Source: Parcubacteria group bacterium (GTDB lineage: Bacteria; Patescibacteriota; Minisyncoccia; Minisyncoccales; CG1-02-41-26). From it: 12,676 nt of DNA. A program made the translations under genes and the position numbers. The stretch is taken from contig JABMPZ010000062.1 in the NCBI GenBank assembly GCA_013203565.1, positions 1-12,676 of the forward strand, read 5' to 3'. Below, piece after piece: positions 5,384 to 12,676 of this stretch (the stretch's first letter is position 1; each line of letters opens with the position of its first letter). Below the pieces are notes generated by a model. The model was not told the origin of the DNA. It saw nothing but the letters and a program-made list of their open reading frames with translations, and made no database searches.

Positions 5384-6394
5384 ATGAAAAAAACAAAATT
5401 TCAAATTAATAAAATGCATTGTAATTCTTGTTCTGGCTTAATTGAAGATAAATTAAAAGAACAAGATGGAATTGTAAGCGCTAAAGTAAGTTATGATTCT
5501 GGTAAGGCATCTATTGTCTATGATGAAAATAAAATACAAGAAGATTCAATAAAAAAGGTTATAGAATCAGCAGGGGACTATACTGCAGAAAAAATTAATA
5601 AGAACCTCGCATGTCGGCGAGAACCTTGTTTTCGGCAAGGAAAAAACATAAATTACGAAAATAATCAAAATAATATGTCAAATAATGATCAAAAAGAAAA
5701 CTCAAAAGGTAATTTTGTTTCAGGGATAGCCATAGGGGCAGCTATTATGGCTGTACTTGCTTTTGTTGTTGTACCAAACTTATCTTCCAATAATGGGAAA
5801 GGTGAAGTAGATTTAGGTGCTCAAATAGAGGATACTAATAATGAGGATAGCTATGTAGCCCCAACTCCAACTCCAACTGTAATTGATATTGAAGTTTCAT
5901 CAGACGACCATATCAGAGGCAATGCAAACGCAGATATTACTATTGTTGAATATTCTGACTTTCAGTGTCCATATTGTTCAAGATTTCATACAACTATGCA
6001 GGATATTATAGAGGATTTTGGAGATGATATTAGATGGGTGTATAAGCATTTTCCTCTTGACTCAATACATCCTTATGCCAGAAAAGCAGCCGAAGCATCA
6101 GAATGTGCATCTGACCAGAATAAGTTTTGGGAGTATAATGATGAACTATTTGCTAATCAATCAAGAATTAGTGATTCTTTTCTTGCCATAGCAGCAGGAA
6201 ACATAGGTTTGAATGTACAACAGTTTAATGAATGTTTGGACTCTGATAAGTATGCTGACAAAGTAGAAAATGACTATCAAGAGGGTATAGGATTTGGAGT
6301 TAGAGGCACTCCAGGCGGGTTTATTAATGGAGTTGAGTTAGGAGGGGCTGTGCCTTATTCTACACTTGAAAGAGCAATAAATGAGTTATTATAG
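5384..6394 (+). CDS. HMA - transmembrane - DsbA-like thioredoxin fusion
   Basis: Residues 1-70 form an HMA copper-binding domain (KMHCNSC, Cys13 and Cys16). After a polar, Asn-rich linker comes one membrane helix (about 112-130), then a Pro/Thr spacer (PTPTPT, 160-165), then a DsbA/thioredoxin_4 domain (about 170-336). That domain has a CPYC active site (Cys195-Cys198) and the cis-Pro motif GTP (Pro310), plus Cys241 and Cys284, a possible structural disulfide. The positive residues before the helix place HMA in the cytoplasm and the thioredoxin outside. Residues 75-87 are encoded by a tandem hairpin repeat that adds Cys77 and Cys82. An in-frame ATG at 5675 just before the helix may mark the start of an originally separate DsbA gene. 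The gene ends 3 bases before copA. Domain calls are firm; the joint function is inferred. Confidence 0.85.
   Translation: MKKTKFQINKMHCNSCSGLIEDKLKEQDGIVSAKVSYDSGKASIVYDENKIQEDSIKKVIESAGDYTAEKINKNLACRREPCFRQGKNINYENNQNNMSNNDQKENSKGNFVSGIAIGAAIMAVLAFVVVPNLSSNNGKGEVDLGAQIEDTNNEDSYVAPTPTPTVIDIEVSSDDHIRGNANADITIVEYSDFQCPYCSRFHTTMQDIIEDFGDDIRWVYKHFPLDSIHPYARKAAEASECASDQNKFWEYNDELFANQSRISDSFLAIAAGNIGLNVQQFNECLDSDKYADKVENDYQEGIGFGVRGTPGGFINGVELGGAVPYSTLERAINELL
5602..5640 (+). repeat. Tandem pair of hairpin repeats inside the HMA-DsbA linker
   Basis: Two adjacent units of 19-20 nt, each beginning GAACC, form stem-loops: CTCGC (5606-5610) with GCGAG (5617-5621), and CCTTGT (5624-5629) with GCAAGG (5635-5640). 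Aligned with one gap, the units agree at most positions, and one C-G stem pair in the first is a T-A pair in the second, so pairing is kept. They are read through in frame as part of the linker. Confidence 0.6.
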
Positions 6395-6397
6395 AAT

Positions 6398-8620
6398 ATG
6401 AAAAAATCTATATTAAAAATCAAAGGGATGCACTGTGCGAGTTGTGCTGTCTCAATTGAGAAAGGCCTTAATAAAGAAAAAGGCATATCTTCGGTTAATG
6501 TAAATTTGGCTACAGAAAAAGCGAATTTAGAGTTTGACTCTGCAATAACCAATTTAGGACAGATACAGAAAGTCATTAAAAAGTTAGGATACAAGTCAGA
6601 GGAAGAAACCCTCGAAGACGAAATGAAAGACAGCCATCACGAAGAAGGGCAGAAAAACATCAAAAAGCTAAGAAACATATTCTTTGGGTCTTTGATTTTA
6701 GGTTTGCCCCTCTTTTATTTAGTAATGGGGAAGATGATTGGCTTGCCTGTGCCCAACCTATCATTAAAAGTAAATATTGCAATCCAATTTTCTATTACAA
6801 CAGCTATAATGTTGTTGAATTGGGATCTATATGTTTCTGGGCTCATAAAACTATTAAAGAGGAATCCTAATATGGATTCTCTTGTAGAAACTGGCACTCT
6901 AGCTGCTTACTTCTATAGTTTAGTTGTTTCTATTAGCGCATGGATAAATCCAGGAATGGTAAAAGAGATTCATTTGTATTTTGAGTCAGCTGCTTTTATC
7001 TTAGTTTTTATCTCTTTAGGCAAGTATTTAGAGAATGTAACTAAAGGCAGAACAAGCCAAGCAATAAAAAAACTAATTGGTCTTCAACCAAAAACAGCGA
7101 TTATTATTAAAGATGGAAAAGAAATTCAAATCCCTATTACTGAAGTAAAAGAAGGGGATATTGTTGTAGTAAAGCCGGGTGGTAAAATCCCTGTTGATGG
7201 AGTTGTTGTTGATGGATATTCTGGAGTTGATGAGTCAGCCATCACAGGTGAAAGTATGCCTGTTGAAAAACAAAAAGGAGATGAAGTAATAGGAGCTACA
7301 ATAAACAAGACAGGGGTTTTGAAATTTAGAGCAACGAAAGTAGGTAGCCATACTATGTTGGCTCAAATCATTAAAGTAGTTGAGGAAGCAATGGGTACAA
7401 AAGCACCTATTCAGCTTTTAGCTGATAAGGTCTCTTTCTATTTCGTTCCAACAGTTATTGGTATAGCTATTTTAGCTTTTGTTATTTGGGTTATTGCTGG
7501 TCAGGGCTTTGTTTTTGCTTTAACCGTATTTGTAGCTGTTTTAATTATTGCTTGTCCATGTTCTTTGGGTTTGGCAACACCAACTGCTGTTATGATGGGC
7601 ACTGGTTTAGCTGCCCAGCGTGGTATTCTAATTAAAACAAGCAAAGCGTTAGAAATAGCTAAGAAAGTTGGTGTAGTGGTTTTTGATAAAACAGGCACGC
7701 TCACTAAGGGAGAGCCTGAGGTTACTGATATTTTATCTACTAATCAAACAGATTTGAAACAAATACTTCAAACAGCAGCTTCTGTTGAAAAGAGTTCAGA
7801 ACATCCATTAGCACAAGCAATAGTTGAAAGAGCAGAAGAAGAAAAGATTGAGTTGTTTGTCGTTACTGATTTCCAAGCAGTCCCTGGAAAAGGTGTACAA
7901 GCTAGTTTTAATAGTAAGAAGATATTTATAGGAACAAGGAAGTTAATGAATGAGAATAAGGTTTCAATAGGGGAGTCAGAGTCTATAGCTGTTAACCTAG
8001 AGAACCAAGGCAAAACCGCTATGTTTATAGCAGTTGATAACAACTTGATTGGAATTATTGCTGTTGCCGACACATTAAAAGACCATTCAAAGGAAGCGGT
8101 TAAACTACTTCATGATATGGGCAAGAAAGTTGGAATGATTACAGGAGATAATAAAAGGGTTGCAGAAGCTATTGCAAAAGAACTTAATATTGACTATATT
8201 CTATCTGAAGTTCTTCCTCATGAAAAATCAGAAGAAATTAAAAAACTCCAAGAAAAAGGAGGTATTGTAGCTATGGTAGGGGATGGAATCAATGATGCGC
8301 CAGCGCTTGCTCAATCTGATTTAGGCATTGCACTCGGCAGTGGTACTGATATTGCCATGGAAACAGGGGAGATGGTTTTAATTAAAGATGATTTGCGAGA
8401 TGTTGTTAAGGCAATGGATATTAGTAGATATACATTAGGTAAGATAAAACAAAATCTTTTCTGGGCATTTTTCTACAACATTGTAGGAATACCAATAGCA
8501 GCAGGTATTCTATACCCATTCACTGGCTGGCTATTAAGTCCAATAATAGCAGCAGCAGCAATGGCATTCTCATCTGTGAGTGTGGTAACAAACTCTCTCT
8601 TAATGAAGCGGTATAAATAA
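6398..8620 (+). CDS. copA: Cu(I)-exporting P1B-type ATPase CopA
   Basis: CopA uses ATP to pump Cu(I) out of the cytoplasm. The 740-aa protein has one N-terminal HMA domain (GMHCASC, Cys13 and Cys16). All P1B-ATPase hallmarks follow in order: the actuator TGES (283-286), the membrane metal site [11 protein letters not shown] (Cys386, Cys388), the phosphorylation site DKTGTLT (Asp430), the nucleotide-domain SEHP (His469-Pro470), and [10 protein letters not shown] near residue 630. The Asn/Tyr (FYNIVG) and Met/Ser ([12 protein letters not shown]) signatures of the last two helices are those of the Cu(I) subgroup, P1B-1. The linker between HMA and helix 1 contains His/Glu/Lys ([10 protein letters not shown]). 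The gene starts 3 bases after the HMA-DsbA gene, is last in the CsoR-headed operon and is followed by a strong terminator. Confidence 0.96.
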   Translation: MKKSILKIKGMHCASCAVSIEKGLNKEKGISSVNVNLATEKANLEFDSAITNLGQIQKVIKKLGYKSEEETLEDEMKDSHHEEGQKNIKKLRNIFFGSLILGLPLFYLVMGKMIGLPVPNLSLKVNIAIQFSITTAIMLLNWDLYVSGLIKLLKRNPNMDSLVETGTLAAYFYSLVVSISAWINPGMVKEIHLYFESAAFILVFISLGKYLENVTKGRTSQAIKKLIGLQPKTAIIIKDGKEIQIPITEVKEGDIVVVKPGGKIPVDGVVVDGYSGVDESAITGESMPVEKQKGDEVIGATINKTGVLKFRATKVGSHTMLAQIIKVVEEAMGTKAPIQLLADKVSFYFVPTVIGIAILAFVIWVIAGQGFVFALTVFVAVLIIACPCSLGLATPTAVMMGTGLAAQRGILIKTSKALEIAKKVGVVVFDKTGTLTKGEPEVTDILSTNQTDLKQILQTAASVEKSSEHPLAQAIVERAEEEKIELFVVTDFQAVPGKGVQASFNSKKIFIGTRKLMNENKVSIGESESIAVNLENQGKTAMFIAVDNNLIGIIAVADTLKDHSKEAVKLLHDMGKKVGMITGDNKRVAEAIAKELNIDYILSEVLPHEKSEEIKKLQEKGGIVAMVGDGINDAPALAQSDLGIALGSGTDIAMETGEMVLIKDDLRDVVKAMDISRYTLGKIKQNLFWAFFYNIVGIPIAAGILYPFTGWLLSPIIAAAAMAFSSVSVVTNSLLMKRYK

Positions 8621-8621
8621 A

Positions 8622-8680
8622 AAAGACAAGCGAGGCCCGCCCTCGCCCAGCTGGGCGAGGGCGGGCCTCGTCTTTTTTTA
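8622..8680. terminator. Bidirectional terminator for copA and miaB
   Basis: A perfect 40-bp palindrome (8631-8670, centre CAGCTG) is flanked by AAAAAAGAC on the left and TCTTTTTTT on the right, so both strands have a hairpin followed by a T-run. Only six of its 40 bases are A or T, in sharp contrast to the AT-rich surroundings. It lies between the converging ends of copA and miaB. Each arm also contains a smaller hairpin, CGAGG-N5-CCTCG. Confidence 0.92.
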
Positions 8681-9640
8681 TTTGATTGTCTCTCGCAGAG
8701 CTTTTTCTCTGCGTTTTTTTTCTTCTTTGGGTACGTTGTCGGGGAGTTTAGCTGCTGGGGTGCCGGGGCGGGGAGAGTATTTTCCTATGTATATTTGTTT
8801 GAAGCCGACAGTTTTTGCTACATCTAATGTGTGTTGAAACTGTTTTTTTGTTTCTCCTGGGAAGCCCACAATCGCATCTGTTGTTATTATAATATCTGGG
8901 ATTGCTTTTTTTATCTTAGTAATCAATTTTAGATATTTTTGCCGAGTATATTTTCTATTCATTCTTTTTAAGATTTCATTATCACCAGATTGGTAGGGGA
9001 GATGAATGTATTTTGCAATCTTTGGGTTGCTTGCCATTTCTTTGATTAACTCATCACTTAAATCTTTTGGATGATTTGAAAGAAACTCTATTTGAAAGTT
9101 TCCTTTTATTGCTGTTATTTTTTTTAGCAAGCCCACAAAGTCAGGGTAAGAGTTTACATTCTGCCCCAATAACATTATTTTCTTATGGTCTTTTTTAATT
9201 AACTCCCTAACTTCTGATAGGATTTTTTCAACAGAATGGTGTCTTTCTCTTCCTGTTGTATAAGGAACCGCACAATAGGTGCAAAAGTTGTTACAGCCCC
9301 TTGTGATGGGAATAAAGGCCTCTGTTGGGGGTATGTTCTCTATCTCTTCAAAGTCCTTTATCTCAACTCCTAGTTTTTTAAACATCTCTTTGTCTTTTGG
9401 CAAAATACAACCAGTCAAGATTATTTCAGGTTTGTTTTTCTGGCGTTTTAGAGTTATTACTTGGTTTCTTATTCTATCAATTGGTCTTTGTTTTACAGAA
9501 CATACTGTAATAACAATTAAATCAGCCCCAGCTGGTTTAGGGGAGTGCTTGTATCCCTTTCTTTCTAAAAGAGTAGCAATTCGTTCTGAATCACTCTCAT
9601 TCATTTGGCATCCGTAGATTATGATATGATATTTTTGCAT
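8678..9640 (-). CDS. miaB: tRNA-2-methylthio-N6-dimethylallyladenosine synthase (MiaB), short form
   Basis: MiaB is a radical-SAM enzyme that adds a methylthio group to i6A37 in tRNA, using two iron-sulfur clusters. The N-terminal methylthiotransferase domain has the three cluster Cys: YGCQMN (Cys11), TVCSVK (Cys47) and LTGCIL (Cys78). The radical-SAM motif is CNNFCTYC (Cys116, Cys120, Cys123) in the MiaB-type context ITRGCNNFCTYCAVPYTTGRERH. At 320 aa it is about 100 residues shorter than usual: the spacing between the two domains is compressed, and it ends (RREKALRETIK) where the C-terminal TRAM RNA-binding domain should begin. The stop codon lies directly against the terminator palindrome. 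RimO or MtaB are less likely from the motif wording. The substrate i6A37 would come from MiaA encoded at 1426-2370. No ribosome site is visible. Confidence 0.88.
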   Translation of the reverse strand: MQKYHIIIYGCQMNESDSERIATLLERKGYKHSPKPAGADLIVITVCSVKQRPIDRIRNQVITLKRQKNKPEIILTGCILPKDKEMFKKLGVEIKDFEEIENIPPTEAFIPITRGCNNFCTYCAVPYTTGRERHHSVEKILSEVRELIKKDHKKIMLLGQNVNSYPDFVGLLKKITAIKGNFQIEFLSNHPKDLSDELIKEMASNPKIAKYIHLPYQSGDNEILKRMNRKYTRQKYLKLITKIKKAIPDIIITTDAIVGFPGETKKQFQHTLDVAKTVGFKQIYIGKYSPRPGTPAAKLPDNVPKEEKKRREKALRETIK

Positions 9641-9673
9641 ATTTAAGTATTAAACCATATTTTCCAGTAACTT

Positions 9674-9699
9674 AAAAGCCCCCTTTTGAGGGGGCTTTT
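9674..9699 (-). terminator. Intrinsic terminator of the Kazal/DUF5667 gene
   Basis: An 11-bp perfect stem, AAAAGCCCCCT (9674-9684) with AGGGGGCTTTT (9689-9699), has a 4-nt loop. On the minus strand it lies 11 bases after the stop at 9711 and ends in a TTTT run, as an intrinsic terminator should. It separates this gene from miaB, which must have its own promoter or depend on read-through. The A/T-rich ends would also let it work on the plus strand. Confidence 0.85.
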
Positions 9700-9710
9700 G
9701 TGATTGTTTG

Positions 9711-11231
9711 TTATTCTGTAGCTTCTATAGGTGGGAGAGTGGGATTAGGTTCTGGTTTTGTTTGAGGGGTTGGAGTTGGCTTTGTTGTGGGGACGGGCCC
9801 TGTTGTATTGGGTTCTGGTTTTCGTCTTTCAATGATGTTACCTCCTCCTAGGTTATCTGCTTTTAATGGAATAATATAACCTCCTTCTCCATCTGGATCG
9901 GGTATCGCTGGTATCACCGGCAGGACTGGTTCTGGTGGGTTTGTGCCTGGGCACGCGCCTTTATGTTTTATTTCTACTCCAGCTATTCTTATCTTACAAG
10001 TATTACTATATGTTCTGCCATTTACTCCGCATACTGGATCAAATAAAGTAGGACATCTTCTAAGATAATTTTCACCTGTGACACCCGGTGGTATAACATC
10101 TGGCGTTGGCTCGTTTACATTGGTGACCTCAATACATCTTGGAATAGGGCAGTTATTTCCATCTCTTTCTACAATCATTTTACCATTACAACTTCTTGGG
10201 TTTATCATATTTAATGGGCAACGCACTCCTTGTTTTTCAGTTTGTACCCTTGCTCTGTTCATGACTTTGCTTTGAGCTTGTTCAAGTTTTTCTTGAATGT
10301 CTGGTCTTAATTGTATCTTTCCTTTTATGTCTTCCAAAATCTCCATTTTTCTCTCTCCTTCACCTTTTACTTTTTCCATGTATCCATCAAATCTCTCTCT
10401 TACTTCTGGCTTCATTTGTTCCATCTTACCCTTAAAGTCTTCTAGTCGTAACTCTCTTGCTTCCATTATCTTTTCTTTTATTGCTTCTGGGGCTTTTTCT
10501 TCAAACCGTTTTAGGATTTCCATTTCTTTTACATTCTTAAATGCGCTACCTTTCATGGTTTTTAGATTGTTTTCAATTCGTGACTTGATTTGTTCTTTGT
10601 CTTCAAGTTTTTCCATTACCAATCCAAAGTTGGTTAATTGTCTTGTTTTCACTTCTTGTATTTTTCCTAAAACACCCTCTGGCACCTTTCCCTCCATTTG
10701 GTCTAAAATCTTTTGGTGCAAAAATTCTTTTTGAAGATATTTATCTAAGAATTTACCAACTTTAGCATTACTACTGGCTGTATCTTTCATTTTATCCACA
10801 GCGGTTTTTACTTTTTCCATTTCTTGTTCAAAGTTTTCAGTTGCTTTTATTAAGATTTCAGGTCTTTTCTTTTTATCAGCTAATTTTCTGGCTTCAAGCA
10901 ATTTCTCTGAAGCATATTTTAATTTTAGTTCTGCTTTCTTAACTGGGTCTCTTGTTATTAAACTCTTTAGCCCTCGTCTCCAGCTTTTTAAAAAGTAAAA
11001 CTTGCTGTCAGGTAAAAGGGTTGGCTCTTTTATCCCAAGGTCTTCAGGGGATACTGCTTCATCTTCAATTACTTCTTCAGAAATTTCAGTTTCATCGACT
11101 ACCTCCGAGATAAGTTCAGGGAGTGGCGCTGTATCAGCATCAGTTGTTTCTGCTGTTTGAGCCATTACCACAGGAGCTGTTATTAAACTAAAAGCACACA
11201 ACAAAAAACACACTTTAATTGTTTTTGACAT
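9711..11231 (-). CDS. Secreted DUF5667-like coiled-coil protein with Kazal-type inhibitor domain
   Basis: The ATG at 11231 (MSKTIKVCFLL) is chosen over an in-frame TTG at 11249 because it directly precedes a good signal peptide (cleavage near VMA-Q, residue 24). The mature N-terminus is acidic. A DUF5667-like region follows (from PDSKFYFLKSW, about residues 75-200), then helical Lys/Glu-rich repeats of about 60 residues, to about 330. Next is a four-Cys segment (Cys338, 348, 361, 366), and then a four-Cys Kazal-type domain (RCPTLFDPVCGVNGRTYSNTC; Cys393, 401, 412, 427). The C-terminus is Pro/Thr-rich, with no sorting motif or membrane helix. Kazal domains block serine proteases; a protective or surface role is possible but inferred. 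It starts 39 bases after thrS and may be read from thrS transcripts. Confidence 0.82.
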   Translation of the reverse strand: MSKTIKVCFLLCAFSLITAPVVMAQTAETTDADTAPLPELISEVVDETEISEEVIEDEAVSPEDLGIKEPTLLPDSKFYFLKSWRRGLKSLITRDPVKKAELKLKYASEKLLEARKLADKKKRPEILIKATENFEQEMEKVKTAVDKMKDTASSNAKVGKFLDKYLQKEFLHQKILDQMEGKVPEGVLGKIQEVKTRQLTNFGLVMEKLEDKEQIKSRIENNLKTMKGSAFKNVKEMEILKRFEEKAPEAIKEKIMEARELRLEDFKGKMEQMKPEVRERFDGYMEKVKGEGERKMEILEDIKGKIQLRPDIQEKLEQAQSKVMNRARVQTEKQGVRCPLNMINPRSCNGKMIVERDGNNCPIPRCIEVTNVNEPTPDVIPPGVTGENYLRRCPTLFDPVCGVNGRTYSNTCKIRIAGVEIKHKGACPGTNPPEPVLPVIPAIPDPDGEGGYIIPLKADNLGGGNIIERRKPEPNTTGPVPTTKPTPTPQTKPEPNPTLPPIEATE

Positions 11232-11270
11232 ATTTTTATATTTTAACAAACTACGACTTTTAGTTTTTAG

Positions 11271-12674
11271 TTACTTTTTCTTTTCTATTTCTGTTTTAAT
11301 TTTTTCAATGAATTTATCTAGCGTCATTACTCCGAGGTCGTTGTTGTGGCTTCGTACTGCAACTGTTTTTCCTTTTATTTCTTTATCTCCTACTACTAAT
11401 AAATAGGGGATTTTTTGTGTTTCACCGTTTCTTATCTTTTTACCTACTGTTTCTGCTTCTGTTTTTGCTTCCACCCTTATGTTTTCTGCGTTTAATTGTT
11501 CAGCAATCTTTTCAGCATATTTACTATGATCACCTCCAACAGGAATTACGCAGACCTGAATAGGGGAGAGCCAAACAGGTAATGCACCTGCATAATGTTC
11601 AATTAAAATACCCATAAATCTTTCAAATGAACCCATTATTGTTCTATGTATCATTACAGGAGTTTTCTCTTTATTATCTTTATCTATATATTTACAGTTA
11701 AATTTCAAAGGCATTTGGAAATCAAGCTGGATAGTTGCGCACTGCCATGTTCTGCCGAGAGCGTCTTTTAATTGGTAATCTATTTTAGGGCCATAAAAAG
11801 CTCCATCTTTTTCTTTCATACCATAATCATCGCCATAAACCTCTTTTATGATTTTCAACAAGGACTTTTCTGCTTTATTCCATGCTTTTATATCTCCCAT
11901 AAAGTCATCCGGTCTTGTTGATAGAAATGGCTTGTATTCTAAACCAAATGGCTTATATATCTTATCAACTACTTTTATAACTTGTTTTATCTCATCTTCT
12001 ATTTGTTCTTCTGTTAAAAATATATGCGCATCATCTTGACGGAACTGCTGAACACGGAATAACCCTCCGAGTTCTCCTGACTGTTCTTGCCTTGAAATGA
12101 GCCCAGGTTCTGCATAACGGATTGGTAAGTCCCTGTATGATTTTTGAGAGTTATTATAGATTAAGATATTCCCAGGGCAATCCATTGGTCTTAAAGCAAA
12201 CTGTTTTTTATCTTTTGCATTCCCAATAAAAAACATATCATCTTTATAGTGACTATAATGTCCAGATTGTTTCCACATTGAGATATCTAACATTGATGGA
12301 GCTAATACAAAGTCATAGTTAAACTCTTTTTGTACATCTTCCCAGAATTTCCATAGTTCTTTGTAAATGATAGTTCCTTTTGGGTGGAAAAATGGCATTC
12401 CAGGAGCTTGTTCATGAAAAGAGAATAAGTCCAGTTTTGTGCCTAATTTCCTATGGTCTCTCTTTTTTGCCTCTTCAATTTGTTTTAGATGAGTTTGTAG
12501 TTTTTCTGATGTCTCAAAAGCAACTCCATAGATACGAGTCAGCATCTTATTCTTCTCATCTCCAAGCCAGTAAGCCCCAGCAACTCTTGTTAATTTGAAT
12601 CCTTTGAAAGGGATTTCTTTACTTGATTTAATATGTGGGCCTTTGCATAAATCAATAAAACTGCCTGTTTCATA
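11271..12674 (-). CDS. thrS: Threonine-tRNA ligase (ThrRS), 5' end outside window
   Basis: ThrRS charges tRNA-Thr with threonine. The frame stays open upstream of the ATG at 12545 to the window edge, encoding ETGSFIDLCKGPHIKSS and then GAYWLGDEKNKMLTRIYG. These are the end of the editing-domain region with its conserved Cys-x-Gly-Pro-His and the linker into the core, so 12545 is internal and the N-terminus is missing. The class II core is complete: motif 2 (FRVQQFRQDDAHIF) and motif 3 (MIHRTIMGSFERFMGILIEHY). The zinc ligands are visible as Cys in RPMDCPGN, His in DDAHIF and His in MIHRT. The anticodon-binding domain follows (from WLSPIQVCVIPVG to the end). The stop is 39 bases before the ATG of the Kazal protein gene on the same strand. 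Confidence 0.96.
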   Translation of the reverse strand, partial: YETGSFIDLCKGPHIKSSKEIPFKGFKLTRVAGAYWLGDEKNKMLTRIYGVAFETSEKLQTHLKQIEEAKKRDHRKLGTKLDLFSFHEQAPGMPFFHPKGTIIYKELWKFWEDVQKEFNYDFVLAPSMLDISMWKQSGHYSHYKDDMFFIGNAKDKKQFALRPMDCPGNILIYNNSQKSYRDLPIRYAEPGLISRQEQSGELGGLFRVQQFRQDDAHIFLTEEQIEDEIKQVIKVVDKIYKPFGLEYKPFLSTRPDDFMGDIKAWNKAEKSLLKIIKEVYGDDYGMKEKDGAFYGPKIDYQLKDALGRTWQCATIQLDFQMPLKFNCKYIDKDNKEKTPVMIHRTIMGSFERFMGILIEHYAGALPVWLSPIQVCVIPVGGDHSKYAEKIAEQLNAENIRVEAKTEAETVGKKIRNGETQKIPYLLVVGDKEIKGKTVAVRSHNNDLGVMTLDKFIEKIKTEIEKKK

Positions 12675-12676
12675 AA

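Noticed and set aside
8622..8680. GC-rich palindrome as part of a CRISPR or insertion-sequence end
   Set aside because: There is only one copy in the window, no spacers, no transposase and no target duplication; position and T-runs fit a terminator.
9279..9617. Plus-strand ORF opposite miaB
   Set aside because: It lies wholly within the conserved miaB coding region and its translation shows no domain or start signal.
10297..10734. Plus-strand ORF of 145 codons opposite the helical repeat protein
   Set aside because: The Ser/Phe/Ile-rich translation is what Lys/Glu-rich codons give on the opposite strand; no independent support.
11232..11249. TTG start for the Kazal protein
   Set aside because: The ATG at 11231 gives a standard signal peptide; the extra six residues add nothing recognisable.

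Overview
The window is AT-rich and reads as a chromosomal piece of a small-genome bacterium, most likely a Candidatus Patescibacteria (CPR, Parcubacteria-like) member. This is inferred from the divergent short housekeeping proteins, a DUF5667-type secreted protein, an exported Cys-rich protein of a kind I associate with CPR genomes, and genes mostly lacking Shine-Dalgarno sequences. TGA works as a stop codon at several places (965-967, 1180-1182, 5280-5282), so this is not one of the UGA-recoding CPR lineages. No tRNA, rRNA, CRISPR array, insertion sequence or phage gene is visible.

Layout. Positions 2-832 (+) hold the 3' part of a class II aldolase-like gene. It is followed by three tiny membrane-protein genes (860-1382) linked by 4-base ATGA overlaps. 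Convergent to them is miaA (1426-2370, -), whose N-terminus is encoded across a perfect 36-nt palindrome. A 165-bp divergent intergenic region carries a strong promoter and a CsoR-type operator. These drive a six-gene + strand operon (2536-8620): a CsoR-family copper sensor, a DUF2318/FtrD-like anchored Cys protein, an exported Cys-rich protein, an HMA-DsbD_2-cupredoxin fusion, an HMA-TM-DsbA-like thioredoxin fusion, and the Cu(I) ATPase CopA. A 40-bp perfect GC-rich palindrome with T-tracts on both sides ends this operon and the convergent miaB. On the minus strand from the right edge come thrS (5' end outside the window), a secreted coiled-coil/DUF5667/Kazal protein with its own terminator, and a short miaB lacking the TRAM domain.

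How the genes work together. The central operon looks like a copper-inducible homeostasis unit: CsoR is expected to release its operator when it binds Cu(I), and CopA to export Cu(I). Unusually, copper-binding HMA modules are fused, across the membrane, to thiol-redox modules (DsbD_2-like channel, DsbA-like CPYC thioredoxin) and to an extracytoplasmic cupredoxin. Two further exported Cys-rich proteins accompany them. This suggests that copper handling and extracytoplasmic disulfide chemistry are coupled, a role inferred from domains and context only. MiaA and MiaB, encoded on either side of the operon, act one after the other in making ms2i6A37 in tRNA.

Structured repeats recur in or next to coding sequence: the miaA palindrome, a tandem hairpin repeat in the linker of the HMA-DsbA fusion, and the modular terminator palindrome. 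They are the most unusual nucleotide-level features.
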